Source of the DNA: a virus
Reading direction: 5' to 3' (one strand)
Virus record (IMG/VR): IMGVR_UViG_3300042332_001537
Span: 1-32,182 of that record
Length of the DNA stretch: 32,182 nt
The notes beneath the pieces were generated by a model, which was not told the DNA's origin, ran no database searches, and saw only the letters and a program-made list of their open reading frames with translations. Shown here piece by piece: positions 1-8,339 of the stretch (positions are counted from its first letter, which is position 1; each line of letters opens with the position of its first letter). Made by a program: the position numbers and the translations under genes.

Positions 1-2244
1 GGTGATGGAAGGCTCTGAATTATAATTAAGACCGGGATTTATGAGTCTAATCTCTTTCAAAGAACCCGTTACTTCACAATTGGCTATAGCCCCAATTCCA
101 GATTCATCTGTTATTTGAATTACTGGAGGATTCATTACGTCATAGTCGGAACCCGGAGATATGACTGCGAAGGATTCTATCGGGCCATAAAAAACAGCAT
201 CCCGAGATTTGTAGTTTAGAATCTCAACTCCATTGTTTAAAATGCCGGTATTTCCAATAGGAGTTGGAACAACCTTTACGATCGGAACGGCCTCAGAAAT
301 TTTTCTAAAGAGCTTTTGGTGATTTAGGGTTTTACCAGAAAACTCATTGTATGATAACGTATTATTTGTTACAGTACCCTGAACATTAACGAAAATTCCT
401 GCTTTCAGGTTGGTCCTACTTGTTGCGAGGGATAAAGAATCTTTTGAGATCTTTTTGACGTAATAAATTCCCTTTGCAATACCGAGATTGCTCGTTGTGT
501 AATCATAAACTACTACATCGCCACTATAGAAACCGTGATCTGTATAGTTTATTACTGTGCCATCGAAAGAACCATTTAAAATTATCCCTCTGGAATCTAC
601 CAGCAGTGGGGACTGAGAATAACTGGGAAGAGACGGCGCCGAAACATAATAATTTTCAGTAGAATCAACATATACGTTTTGAACATTTGCTGAATAATTA
701 CTAATATCTTGAAAATTTATAGCCGATGCCCCTTTTAATTGATTTTCAATATAATCAATATTTGAGAATATAAGTTGCCCCTGTCCTTGAACTATAAAGG
801 TATTAAAGTTTATCTTTGAATAGATTGTTGTTTGAATAACTGATCCATTTTTATAATATATTCCAATAACATCTCCAGCATTAAGAAAGTTATCGTCAAT
901 TGTTTTAAATTCATACTGGCTTGTGGCTGAATCTAATAGTCTTATTGATTCTAGATTGTAACAATTTGGAATATTGTATAGCCAATTTTTTGAGCGAATA
1001 TTTCTGCTTAATTTTCCCAAAGATTTTGGCCGAATAGTGTCGCCAACATTCAGGTGATAAGCACTTGTGGTTTCTTTAAATTCTCCAATAACACCTGTTA
1101 CGCGAACACTAACAACATCTTCAGTATTTTGGCCGCTATAACCATATGCAAAGGCATTTACTGCAACTGTATCTCCAGAATTAAGAATAAGAGAAACACC
1201 AGAACAACCAAAAAATTGAGTTGTAGATTTTGAAGTATAGGTTATAACCGAATTGTCGCCTAAAAGTAGAGAGCCGCTTTGCGGAAATCCCACAGTTGAA
1301 TCAACATCCAGGGTTTTAGCCCCAATAGGTGCCGAGCTTGTTAGTTGAGTTTTGGGATGAATTGAAAATTCTCCAAACTCGCTCACATTATTGTTAAAAT
1401 CATAATCCAGGCTAATAATATAGTAAGTTCGGTCTCCGCGAATTATTTTTTCTACTTTACTAATTGCCCCAGTGGCCTTTGGGTAATTTTCAGTCTTATC
1501 TTGAAATAATGTTCTATTTTCTAGTAGTGATGGATCTCCAAAAATTGGTTCAACAACTAAATCTCTGGTTACTCTATATTCTGCATCAGATGGTGTGAAA
1601 AGATATTCTCTCGGCTTTACTACTTGTACGGGTTCTCCATAAAGAGCCCCGAAGAGAATTTCAAAGGCTCTATCGGTTCCTTTTGTTGAATAAAAATCTC
1701 TGGATTTTTGAATAAATGTGGTCTGGTTTAAATTATCGGTAAATTCTCTACCTTCAAATCCAGGAATCAATTGTTTCTTTAGCTTAACCAGAAACCTATT
1801 AAGAAAAAGAACACTAAGATTTTCTACTACAGTATTTTCTAAATGACCGGAAGACTCAGATGTTGAAAATTCTAGATCATAATTTGATGTACCACAAAAT
1901 CCCCTGATGCAATCATTGAAAGTCGTATCAGTTTTTGATGTGTAGGTAATAATTTCAGAATCAATCTTTAATAGTCCATAAGAATCTGGAAATCCTCTGG
2001 TTGATGTTACTGAAATATCGGTATCGGTAAATGAAATATCTTCAGATAAAATTGTAGATTGTGTATTGTTTGTTAAATTTTCTAATTTGATATATTGATC
2101 AATATTGGCAATTAAATCAAAGGGTCCTCCTGCATATTCACCGGAAATAAAATATTGGCGTATAAATTCCACCAACAGTGGCGATTCTTCTCTTAGAAAA
2201 GATGGAATTTGGCTTTCAACGATAGAGCTTATTTTAACTTTCAT
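1..2244 (-). CDS. Large virion structural protein in the gp7 position (baseplate wedge), 3' end outside window
   Basis: An open frame of 748 codons runs from the ATG at 2244 off the left edge without a stop. It begins MKVKISSIVESQIPSFLREE, with LVEFIRQYF and GEYAGGPFDLIANIDQYIKL following. I recognise this N-terminus from large cyanomyovirus structural proteins encoded directly after gp6. It then contains repeated beta-rich segments. The start lies 2 nt after the gp6 stop, so it is in the gp25-gp6 late operon. The T4 gene order makes a gp7-like baseplate wedge role likely, but sequence similarity to T4 gp7 itself is not visible. The C-terminal part is missing here. Confidence 0.8.
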   Translation of the reverse strand, partial: MKVKISSIVESQIPSFLREESPLLVEFIRQYFISGEYAGGPFDLIANIDQYIKLENLTNNTQSTILSEDISFTDTDISVTSTRGFPDSYGLLKIDSEIITYTSKTDTTFNDCIRGFCGTSNYDLEFSTSESSGHLENTVVENLSVLFLNRFLVKLKKQLIPGFEGREFTDNLNQTTFIQKSRDFYSTKGTDRAFEILFGALYGEPVQVVKPREYLFTPSDAEYRVTRDLVVEPIFGDPSLLENRTLFQDKTENYPKATGAISKVEKIIRGDRTYYIISLDYDFNNNVSEFGEFSIHPKTQLTSSAPIGAKTLDVDSTVGFPQSGSLLLGDNSVITYTSKSTTQFFGCSGVSLILNSGDTVAVNAFAYGYSGQNTEDVVSVRVTGVIGEFKETTSAYHLNVGDTIRPKSLGKLSRNIRSKNWLYNIPNCYNLESIRLLDSATSQYEFKTIDDNFLNAGDVIGIYYKNGSVIQTTIYSKINFNTFIVQGQGQLIFSNIDYIENQLKGASAINFQDISNYSANVQNVYVDSTENYYVSAPSLPSYSQSPLLVDSRGIILNGSFDGTVINYTDHGFYSGDVVVYDYTTSNLGIAKGIYYVKKISKDSLSLATSRTNLKAGIFVNVQGTVTNNTLSYNEFSGKTLNHQKLFRKISEAVPIVKVVPTPIGNTGILNNGVEILNYKSRDAVFYGPIESFAVISPGSDYDVMNPPVIQITDESGIGAIANCEVTGSLKEIRLINPGLNYNSEPSIT

Positions 2245-2246
2245 TT

Positions 2247-4139
2247 TTATCGTGTATTATTTCCGTTTAGATAACTTGAAGAAGAAATATAACTGGAGCC
2301 GGATATATCACCGCCTGATGATATATCATCAGAAACCATATTAACCGTAGAATAATTTAGGTCCATTTGAAGATAAAGATCCTGTAGACCTATAACATCG
2401 TTTGATTTTGGAATTACTGAAATTTCAATGATATTATTCTTAACTGTTGATAAAATATTTATTGAACTTATTTTAATCTCTCCTAAAACATAATCAATGG
2501 TCCCGACATTATTGCGGATAACTGAAGGTGCATCTTTATTCGTGAATAGAAATAAAGAGCCGGTGGTCTCATTAAGGGGTTTGTCTGATAGGTAAACTGT
2601 ATCAGAAATGCCACTAACGGTGAATCCTGACGACTTTATGTTATAACCATTGATATTTTTAATATGAAATGAATTCCCAAAGCATGTTTCATAATTTGCA
2701 AAGGTATTTAACACTACTCTCACATCTCTTCTTAACTGAATTTTTGTTATATTAGATGTTATAGCGGCATGACTATCATCAATTAATTTTTGAAATCTGC
2801 TATACTTAAATCTGGCACCGAAACTGTTCAAATCATAAGATTTTGAATAACTCTGTAGGTTGTTTAATACTACGCTCTGAACAAACTCGGGCGATGGAGC
2901 AAGATTTGGATTATAATATACTTCGCTGAACACTTCAAGAAAAAGATATTTTAAATCAATAATCTCTGGAACTATTCCACTTACCGCATAACGTTTTAAC
3001 TTATTTTTAAGATTATCTTTAATGCTATTTGGCACAAAATTGCCATAAAACGGCTTGATTGTGATAAAAACTTTACCATATTGAGGTGGAGATAAAGTTT
3101 CACCGCCATATGCAGCAACGCTTTCAGCTTCTGGATATATTCTTGGAATTATTGATTCATAATCTTCTGGAGTTACACATCTCCCCTGAGCAGCATAGTT
3201 TTTGGGGGCCAGATTCTTGATTGAATTTATTGATTCAATTTCTTTACCGCCACTGGAAGCAATATTTGTTGTGACTACAGACACCCCAGATGTTACAGAA
3301 TTGTTGTTATTGTCTACAAGTCGCCCAATAAACGAAAAAGAAGATACACCATTAGCAGTAGATTCATTAGTAGTAACATAAGAGACTTCAATATAATTTT
3401 GATTACTTAAGCTAGCTCCAAAGATTTCGTCTCCGAAAATGAGTTCATATCTTTGATCCTCAATTTCACGGATAAAGAATATTTTTGAGGTTGAATTTAC
3501 GTTAAAAAGATTATCCGCAAATGTGAATTTATTTGATGTTGATACATTAGCACTATCTCTTACGGTCACTCTAATGGTTGAAGTATCAATTTTCGGATTA
3601 TCTAAAATAAATTTTTGATTTGGATTCAAAGAATCTACAGTGAAAGTATCAATTACGAATGAGCCTTCAATAATCTCAATTGAATCAAAAAGAGCAATAT
3701 TATTTACAACCGGCACGGTTATGTCGTTGGCAATAGAAAAGGTATAAGATTCATTTCCAAATGCCAGAGAAGAGCAGACAAGGCCCTTCTTTAGAGTTAA
3801 TGAAATTGGGCTGCTAGAAAAAGATGAAGTATCAACGAAAAAAGAAATATTAGCCCGTGCTGCAGTAGAACTCCTCGGCAAGTAGCCGATTTCTCTGGCA
3901 GCGGAAACGACATTTTCTCTTAAAGTTGCACTATCAAGAAATGCTTCATTGGAAAGCATATTTCCAATGAAGGCATTTGTGTAGGTATTATATGCAAGAA
4001 CGTCTATAATTGCCGATAGATTTGAGCCTTCAAAATCATAATCGGTAAAGTTTGAATTAGACCTTAGATACTCTTTTAGAGCTATCCTAATTTGGTCATA
4101 ATCTAATGTGGTGAAATTGACTATGGGTGATGTAGCCAT
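2247..4139 (-). CDS. 6: Baseplate wedge subunit gp6
   Basis: A 630-residue protein, close to T4 gp6 (660 residues), with the N-terminal pattern of T4-like gp6: ALKEYLRSNSNFTDYDFEGS, then SNEAFLDSATLRENVVSAAREIGYLPRS. A baseplate J-like middle region contains AAQGRCVTPEDYESIIPRIY around residues 315-335. gp6 dimers join the six wedges into the continuous ring of the baseplate and of the contractile tail. The start codon overlaps the gp25 stop by one base (TAATG), so the two are translationally coupled. Expression should be late, from the promoter before gp25. Confidence 0.93.
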   Translation of the reverse strand: MATSPIVNFTTLDYDQIRIALKEYLRSNSNFTDYDFEGSNLSAIIDVLAYNTYTNAFIGNMLSNEAFLDSATLRENVVSAAREIGYLPRSSTAARANISFFVDTSSFSSSPISLTLKKGLVCSSLAFGNESYTFSIANDITVPVVNNIALFDSIEIIEGSFVIDTFTVDSLNPNQKFILDNPKIDTSTIRVTVRDSANVSTSNKFTFADNLFNVNSTSKIFFIREIEDQRYELIFGDEIFGASLSNQNYIEVSYVTTNESTANGVSSFSFIGRLVDNNNNSVTSGVSVVTTNIASSGGKEIESINSIKNLAPKNYAAQGRCVTPEDYESIIPRIYPEAESVAAYGGETLSPPQYGKVFITIKPFYGNFVPNSIKDNLKNKLKRYAVSGIVPEIIDLKYLFLEVFSEVYYNPNLAPSPEFVQSVVLNNLQSYSKSYDLNSFGARFKYSRFQKLIDDSHAAITSNITKIQLRRDVRVVLNTFANYETCFGNSFHIKNINGYNIKSSGFTVSGISDTVYLSDKPLNETTGSLFLFTNKDAPSVIRNNVGTIDYVLGEIKISSINILSTVKNNIIEISVIPKSNDVIGLQDLYLQMDLNYSTVNMVSDDISSGGDISGSSYISSSSYLNGNNTR

Positions 4140-4540
4140 TAACGTGTTGGTTGAAGAGCAAAGGTTAATTGTTGGGGCTGGGCATCAATTCCGATAATAT
4201 CATATCTTATGACAACATCGTAGGCATTTTCATCATAATTAGGATTTACGTCAACAGATGATAATGATACTCTAGGCTCATAGTTTCTTATCGTATTATC
4301 AATTTCACTTTGAATATTAGAAGCAGTGGATTCGGTTAGGTTTTCAAATAGGCTTCTAGAAACACTACACCCAAGATTACTTTGAAAAAATCTCTCACCT
4401 TGCAGAGTATAGACTAGATTACGAATAGAGCGAGATATTGCTGTTTCATTTTTTATGACAATTAGATCAAACGTTAAAGGGCTAACCTTAAAGGAAGAAG
4501 AAATGTCTTTGAAAGATTGTCTTTTTCGCTCTACTGCCAT
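4139..4540 (-). CDS. 25: Baseplate wedge subunit gp25
   Basis: 133 residues, against 132 for T4 gp25. It carries the GPW/gp25 family landmarks: SISRSIRNLVYTLQGERFFQ-like text near residues 34-53, SNLGCSVSRSLFENLTE after it, and the family's conserved EPR (NYEPRVSLSSVDV, about residues 88-100). gp25 is the sheath-nucleating wedge component of contractile tails; the old lysozyme label for the family is not supported by any catalytic motif here. It is the first gene of the late gp25-gp6-gp7-position operon and sits 24 nt downstream of a T4-type late promoter. Confidence 0.93.
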   Translation of the reverse strand: MAVERKRQSFKDISSSFKVSPLTFDLIVIKNETAISRSIRNLVYTLQGERFFQSNLGCSVSRSLFENLTESTASNIQSEIDNTIRNYEPRVSLSSVDVNPNYDENAYDVVIRYDIIGIDAQPQQLTFALQPTR

Positions 4541-4563
4541 TATTATAAAGTAATCATTATATC

Positions 4564-4571
4564 TATTTATT
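4564..4571 (-). promoter_or_regulatory. T4-type late promoter for gp25 operon
   Basis: On the minus strand this reads AATAAATA, one mismatch from the T4 late consensus TATAAATA, and ends 23 nt before the gp25 ATG. It overlaps the end of the small upstream ORF. Confidence 0.7.
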
Positions 4572-4695
4572 AGCCCAATAAAACTTTTTCTTTATCTTTA
4601 GTTTCACTGCGTTCAAATAACTCTGTTTCTTCTTCTAGAGAAGATTCCATGAACTCTTCACTATCTACTTCTCGGATTAATTTTGGTTGTTCCAT
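4570..4695 (-). CDS. Small acidic protein, unknown function
   Basis: A 41-codon ORF, ATG at 4695 to TAA at 4570, beginning MEQPKLIREVDSEEFMESS and very rich in Glu. No known family is recognised. It starts 22 nt downstream of the minus-strand half of the palindromic late promoter at 4718-4731, which is the same spacing as the other late genes and the main support for it being real. Its end overlaps the gp25 late promoter. Confidence 0.6.
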   Translation of the reverse strand: MEQPKLIREVDSEEFMESSLEEETELFERSETKDKEKVLLG

Positions 4696-4717
4696 TGTAT
4701 TATCAATTGACTGAACC

Positions 4718-4731
4718 TATTTAGCTAAATA
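4718..4731. promoter_or_regulatory. Bidirectional palindromic late promoter
   Basis: TATTTAGCTAAATA is a perfect 14-bp palindrome. It presents CTAAATA on both strands, 21 nt before the plus-strand ATG at 4753 and 22 nt before the minus-strand ATG at 4695. Confidence 0.75.
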
Positions 4732-4752
4732 ATGTTACATTGATAAACTAAA

Positions 4753-5496
4753 ATGGAAAGCGTAGATTTTAAGGGTTTGTATGAATCTTATAGAAGTGTT
4801 TATACTGAAGAAGTAGAGGAGCTTGATGAGATGAAAGAGGGCTATACCGATCCAAAATTCAATAGAAAAGAATATTTAGCCAAACTCTCAAAACGGGGTG
4901 GCATGGGGATGGGCACGAAAGAAGATCCTCATGGTTATAGAGACCCTAAAATGGCTAAAGTTGGTGCAGAATTTGTAAAAAGGACAACTGCACGATCCAA
5001 GTCAAAAAAGTCTGGAGAGCCCGATGAATATAAAACTGAAAAGGAATCACAATCAAAACTGAGATCTACCAATGAATCCACCGATCTATATGATCTAGTT
5101 CTAGAATATCTTCTTGATGAAGGTCTTTGCGAATCCGTTGAAAATGCTGAGATTATGATGGCCCACATGAGCGAGAGTTGGGTTGATGCTATTGTTGAAG
5201 AAAAGAAAAGTGATTTAGATGAAGAATTAACTGGGGAGAGAAGAAGAAGAGCTGTTAAGAAAAACTCTGAATTGCGGCGTTCTGGGGAGTCTTTTGGATC
5301 CAATACCAGGTCTACCTTACTTAACTTAATGAGGGGTAGTGAAGACCAGACAAGTTTTGGTAAAGGGAATAAAGCAAACCGCAGGCGCGGTTATAATGTT
5401 CGCGACACTTCTAATGCTCCATATCAAGATGAGTGGAGAAGTAGTCACAATAAAAATCGTGGGGTAAAAAATAAAAAATCTGGAAACTACAATTAA
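4753..5496 (+). CDS. Late protein with MS-x-x-W module and basic C-terminus, probable virion protein
   Basis: 247 residues. The N-terminal motif LYESYRSVY (9-17) lies at the same position as LYESYASIY in the gene at 8829. Residues 112-149 form a module, LLDEGLCESVENAEIMMAHM followed by SESWVDAIVE, shared with the genes at 6755 and 8829. After it comes a basic tail (GERRRRAVKK, then Arg/Lys/Asn-rich to the end). The layout, an acidic front, an IVE site like those cut by T4 prohead protease, and a basic tail, suggests a head or core protein, but this is inference. It is followed by a strong terminator. Confidence 0.85.
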   Translation: MESVDFKGLYESYRSVYTEEVEELDEMKEGYTDPKFNRKEYLAKLSKRGGMGMGTKEDPHGYRDPKMAKVGAEFVKRTTARSKSKKSGEPDEYKTEKESQSKLRSTNESTDLYDLVLEYLLDEGLCESVENAEIMMAHMSESWVDAIVEEKKSDLDEELTGERRRRAVKKNSELRRSGESFGSNTRSTLLNLMRGSEDQTSFGKGNKANRRRGYNVRDTSNAPYQDEWRSSHNKNRGVKNKKSGNYN

Positions 5497-5519
5497 TAAA
5501 ACATTTTTTAAACTACATT

Positions 5520-5546
5520 AAAAAGCCCCCAAATCGGGGGCTTTTT
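5520..5546. terminator. Bidirectional intrinsic terminator
   Basis: AAAAGCCCCC AAATC GGGGGCTTTT: a GC stem flanked by A and T tracts. It can end the plus-strand gene at 4753-5496 and the convergent minus-strand gene ending at 5551. Confidence 0.92.
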
Positions 5547-5550
5547 GTTG

Positions 5551-5685
5551 TCAACCTTGACCTCGATAACGCTTTCGGGCCTTATTTGAGCTAGTAGAAG
5601 CATATTTTGTATGCTTTCCATCACCCTGTCTGGACTTCTTTGGTCTAGATTGAATGTCGCTTGAACTCTTTGTCTTTGCTGCCAT
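5551..5685 (-). CDS. Small basic conserved cyanophage protein
   Basis: 44 residues beginning MAAKTKSSSDIQSRPKKSRQ and ending ARKRYRGQG; strongly basic. I recognise this form, with GDGKHTKYAST in the middle, from small late proteins of cyanomyoviruses; its function is unknown. It has a strong ribosome-binding site, AGGAGA, 6 nt before the ATG, which overlaps the stop of the preceding gene. It is third in the glycosyltransferase operon and directly before the terminator. Confidence 0.85.
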   Translation of the reverse strand: MAAKTKSSSDIQSRPKKSRQGDGKHTKYASTSSNKARKRYRGQG

Positions 5686-5696
5686 GGTTTTTTCTC

Positions 5697-5837
5697 CTAA
5701 ACGTAATTAAAATCTACTTTGTCTTCGTCAATTTCGCCTTTATAGGCTTTTTCGGCTAATTCAACTAGTATAACAAGAGATTCCTCCTCTGTTACTTGTT
5801 TGTGAATTATCTTACCGTCGTATAGAATGTTAATCAT
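5697..5837 (-). CDS. Small protein of unknown function
   Basis: 46 residues beginning MINILYDGKIIHKQVTEEES and ending DKVDFNYV. It begins 2 nt after the glycosyltransferase stop and ends just before the next gene, so it is translated from the same message. Acidic; no family recognised. Confidence 0.8.
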   Translation of the reverse strand: MINILYDGKIIHKQVTEEESLVILVELAEKAYKGEIDEDKVDFNYV

Positions 5838-5839
5838 TT

Positions 5840-6676
5840 TTAAATTGCGAAAGTTTTTTCGTGGCCAACTCTAATTCGTGGATCTACCCACACCGGAATC
5901 CCTTTTTCTTTTGCAGTCAAGCAGAAGCCAACATCTTCACCGCAATAATCAACAATCTCACCATTATTAAAGGTCTGGAGCAATGGCGGCCACCAAGGGT
6001 ATTCCATACTCTCAAATACACCTTTTTGAACCATCAGCCAGCCCCCACCAACATAATCACAAGTAAATGGCTTCTTGCGTGCTAGCATCGTTTCAATCTT
6101 TTCCATATTCATCATTCCTTTATTCTTGACAAATTCATCAGATTCTAACCAAAATGCACATGCGGTATGTTCGCGGTCTTCGGTTGAATACCAACCGGAT
6201 GCAATAGCCCTAGTCTTAGATTGATCAATATGTTGATGTAATCCTAGTAGTTTACCTTCATCATCTCGCACCTCATCATATGTAACCGCCTCATCTGGTA
6301 GAGCAAGATCACATAACTGCCAAAAATTCTCTGGAGTGAATGCAATATCGCTATCAATCCACATTTGATAATCATATTCTATTTGGCCCTGCCAGGGAAC
6401 CTGATGTGGACCAGCGAGTACATTAGCCCCGAGAACCTTACAACGGGCAAAATTTACCATACTGCTATAATCTTGTTGAATATGCAATTGCATATTATTC
6501 TGGGCAATTTGAAAACACAACTGCACGAAATTTTTTAGAAAGTTATAAGAGCAACCTCTTCCAGGTAGACATAAAACTATAGATTTACCCTGCATCTTTT
6601 GCTTGATTTTATTATAATCCCATTCAGGCTCAGCAACTGTTGGTTGCCTCTCCTTAATTTGAAACCCCTTTGCCAT
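5840..6676 (-). CDS. GT-A-type glycosyltransferase
   Basis: 278 residues from the ATG at 6676. The frame runs upstream to 6850, but that part overlaps the opposite gene at 6755 and looks non-coding. SIVLCLPGRGCSYNFLKNF (32-50) is the first strand and nucleotide-binding loop. YQMWIDSDIAF (103-113) holds the DSD that corresponds to the metal-binding DxD, and CGEDVGFC (245-252) supplies a GED acceptor-side motif. The type is common in cyanomyoviruses. Likely acceptors are DNA bases or virion or host surface glycans; none can be chosen from sequence. It leads a three-gene operon. Confidence 0.85.
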   Translation of the reverse strand: MAKGFQIKERQPTVAEPEWDYNKIKQKMQGKSIVLCLPGRGCSYNFLKNFVQLCFQIAQNNMQLHIQQDYSSMVNFARCKVLGANVLAGPHQVPWQGQIEYDYQMWIDSDIAFTPENFWQLCDLALPDEAVTYDEVRDDEGKLLGLHQHIDQSKTRAIASGWYSTEDREHTACAFWLESDEFVKNKGMMNMEKIETMLARKKPFTCDYVGGGWLMVQKGVFESMEYPWWPPLLQTFNNGEIVDYCGEDVGFCLTAKEKGIPVWVDPRIRVGHEKTFAI

Positions 6677-6722
6677 ATTGTTTGCTTTTGCAATAATGCG
6701 TCCTATATAGGTGCTCTTCAAA

Positions 6723-6730
6723 CATAAATA
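6723..6730 (+). promoter_or_regulatory. T4-type late promoter
   Basis: CATAAATA, 24 nt before the ATG at 6755; it serves the coupled genes 6755-8782. Confidence 0.75.
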
Positions 6731-6754
6731 ATTTGAAGAACGTAGAGTAAATGA

Positions 6755-7030
6755 ATGTCTATTGATACTGCCGAACTGAAGAAGCTCATTGCAAAGAAGT
6801 CCGCTAAATTGAGTAAACCACCAGCTCACGGAAAGACAAATAGAACCCAAACAGATGAGGCTGAAAGAGAATTTAAGAGTGAACGTGATAAGTTAATGAA
6901 AGAATACAAAGAAATCGTTGCAGATATTTTATTCAATGAGGGTTTTGTTGATTCTCAGGAATCTTTGAATGTGATTCTTAATGTTATGAGCGAGAGTTTT
7001 ATTGAAAACTTAGCCAGGAATTCTAAATGA
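6755..7030 (+). CDS. Late protein with MS-x-x-(W/F) module
   Basis: 91 residues. Residues 1-50 are Lys-rich and helical. Residues 53-87 (ADILFNEGFVDSQESLNVIL, then NVMSESFIENL) repeat the module seen at 4753 and 8829, with Phe instead of Trp after MSES. The ATG at 6755 is chosen over the out-of-frame ATG at 6751. Its TGA overlaps the next ATG (ATGA), coupling it to the capsid-cargo cassette; it may be a scaffold or core partner, which is inference. Confidence 0.85.
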   Translation: MSIDTAELKKLIAKKSAKLSKPPAHGKTNRTQTDEAEREFKSERDKLMKEYKEIVADILFNEGFVDSQESLNVILNVMSESFIENLARNSK

Positions 7031-7665
7031 AAACTTTTGATGAATTTATCAATGAAGCTAAGCACGGAGCGAGTAGTTCAAGAGAAAGAAGGCAACAAAG
7101 GGGTGAAAATCTTTCAAAAATTCTAAAGAGAAGAATGGGGACTAGGGCCAAAATCCGGGGTGGAAGTGATGAACATATTCACACAACTTCTGATCCAGAT
7201 GATGTCTCAATAGAGATTAGAAAATATAAAAATCCCGCGCATTATGCGGCAGGAGAAACTCCAAAAGTCAATACTATTAATGGTAAAAACGTAGTCGTTA
7301 AAAATTCGGAAAGAGCATTTAGGGCAAATCAACTAAGAAAGCAAGTAACCAAGAATCGTAGAAACCCAAAGGGCGCAGTATTTACCACTGATATTGTTCC
7401 AAATTTAGAAAGAGGTCACGGGGATTTTGAGAATATCAAAAAGAGAACTCAAAATCTCAAAAAGGCTGTTGAAAATGTTCCAAGAGAAATTAAAAAGGCC
7501 GGGGCAAAGTCTGGTGATGTTGTTATTGGAAAACCCGGTCAAACTCAAAGTGGTGGTCCAGAAAAAGCCGGAAGAAATTCCAGAGCTAAGTTATATAAAA
7601 AGCTACTTCCCAATGCCAGTAAAATGAGCCCCGTTACAAATCGTATGATGGGTAAAGTAGAATGA
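7027..7665 (+). CDS. Putative capsid-targeted internal (injected) protein, basic
   Basis: 212 residues. The N-terminus MKTFDEFINEAKHG closely resembles the capsid-targeting tag of T4 internal proteins (MKTYQEFIAEA type). I-N-E before A fits the T4 gp21 prohead-protease rule (L/I)-x-E|A, so a mature protein would start at residue 12. The remainder is very rich in Lys and Arg, with no recognised fold; RSRAKLYKKLL-like basic helices suggest nucleic-acid contact. It is coupled to both neighbours by ATGA overlaps. The targeting role is inferred from the tag. Confidence 0.85.
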   Translation: MKTFDEFINEAKHGASSSRERRQQRGENLSKILKRRMGTRAKIRGGSDEHIHTTSDPDDVSIEIRKYKNPAHYAAGETPKVNTINGKNVVVKNSERAFRANQLRKQVTKNRRNPKGAVFTTDIVPNLERGHGDFENIKKRTQNLKKAVENVPREIKKAGAKSGDVVIGKPGQTQSGGPEKAGRNSRAKLYKKLLPNASKMSPVTNRMMGKVE

Positions 7666-8044
7666 AAACATTTGAAGAATTTTTGTTTGAGGCAAATCAA
7701 CCAAACCCGATGCACTAAAAACTATCAGCAAAAACTGGGAAAGAAGACCAAATTATAAAGGCGTCAACGTATATGCAACTCAAAATAAAGATCATATAAG
7801 AGTTCACGACTTATTTGTGCCGTCTCATTTGAGGAGTAAAGGTGTTGGCGGTAGAGTTATGAAAGGAGTCACAAAATTAGCAGATAAACAGGGCTCTAAA
7901 GTATCTTTAAATCAGGCCCCAGCTCCAGGTTATAAGAAAAAGTTGGACACATTTTATAAAAATTTTGGGTTCAAGCCCAATAAAGGAAGAAACAAAGACT
8001 TTACCACAAGAGATACACATATCAGGCAACCAAAAGATAAATAA
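7662..8044 (+). CDS. Capsid-tagged GNAT acetyltransferase, interrupted by a -1 frameshift
   Basis: The first frame gives MKTFEEFLFEANQPNPMH and stops at 7716. The -1 frame, open from 7691 to the TAA at 8042, gives PDALKTISKNWERRPNYKGV onward, with LFVPSHLRSKGVGGRVM (R-x-x-G-x-G acetyl-CoA loop) and FYKNFGFKP near the end, both GNAT hallmarks. The joined protein is about 127 residues and carries the same tag and L-F-E|A cleavage site as its neighbours. At 7703-7709 the bases are A AAC CCG, a textbook X XXY YYZ heptamer in the correct phase, with GAGG ten bases upstream. The alternative is a one-base deletion or sequencing error. Confidence 0.75.
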
Positions 8045-8054
8045 AATAAAAAAG

Positions 8055-8339
8055 ATGCAACCAAACAAGACATTTGAAGAATTTCTTTCTGAGGCCATTG
8101 CAGCCACTAGAGCTACAACTAGAGGCAGAAAAATTACAGGTGCAGCACAGAAAATAACTGCTCAAAACGACCGCAGGGAAGAGGCCCGAGCCCGTCAGCG
8201 TGAAAGAGAGGCTCAACGGCAGAGAGATATTGAATATGCTCAAGAGCGAAGAGCTAATCCAGAACTTATTAAAAAGGAAGCACGAAAAAGAACCCTTCCC
8301 AGTAGAATGGAAAGAGCCGCACAAAAGTTGGGACTATGA
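8055..8339 (+). CDS. Putative capsid-targeted internal protein, charged helical
   Basis: 94 residues from the ATG at 8055; a frame extension to 7965 overlaps the GNAT gene and is ignored. The tag is displaced by four residues: MQPNKTFEEFLSEAIAA, with L-S-E|A as the probable cleavage site. The rest is a long Arg/Glu/Gln helix, probably coiled coil, ending SRMERAAQKLGL. It is coupled to the next gene by ATGA. No enzymatic motif is visible. Confidence 0.8.
   Translation: MQPNKTFEEFLSEAIAATRATTRGRKITGAAQKITAQNDRREEARARQREREAQRQRDIEYAQERRANPELIKKEARKRTLPSRMERAAQKLGL

Noticed and set aside
4935-5303. Minus-strand ORF inside the gene at 4753
   Set aside because: Shadow frame; Ser/Arg-rich text without family features, and the plus-strand frame has the shared module.
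6702-6711. CCTATATAGG palindrome as a late promoter for the glycosyltransferase
   Set aside because: It is 25 nt before the start but matches the late consensus poorly; not strong enough to list.
6677-6850. N-terminal extension of the glycosyltransferase frame
   Set aside because: It crosses the late promoter and start of the opposite gene, and the known family begins just after it.
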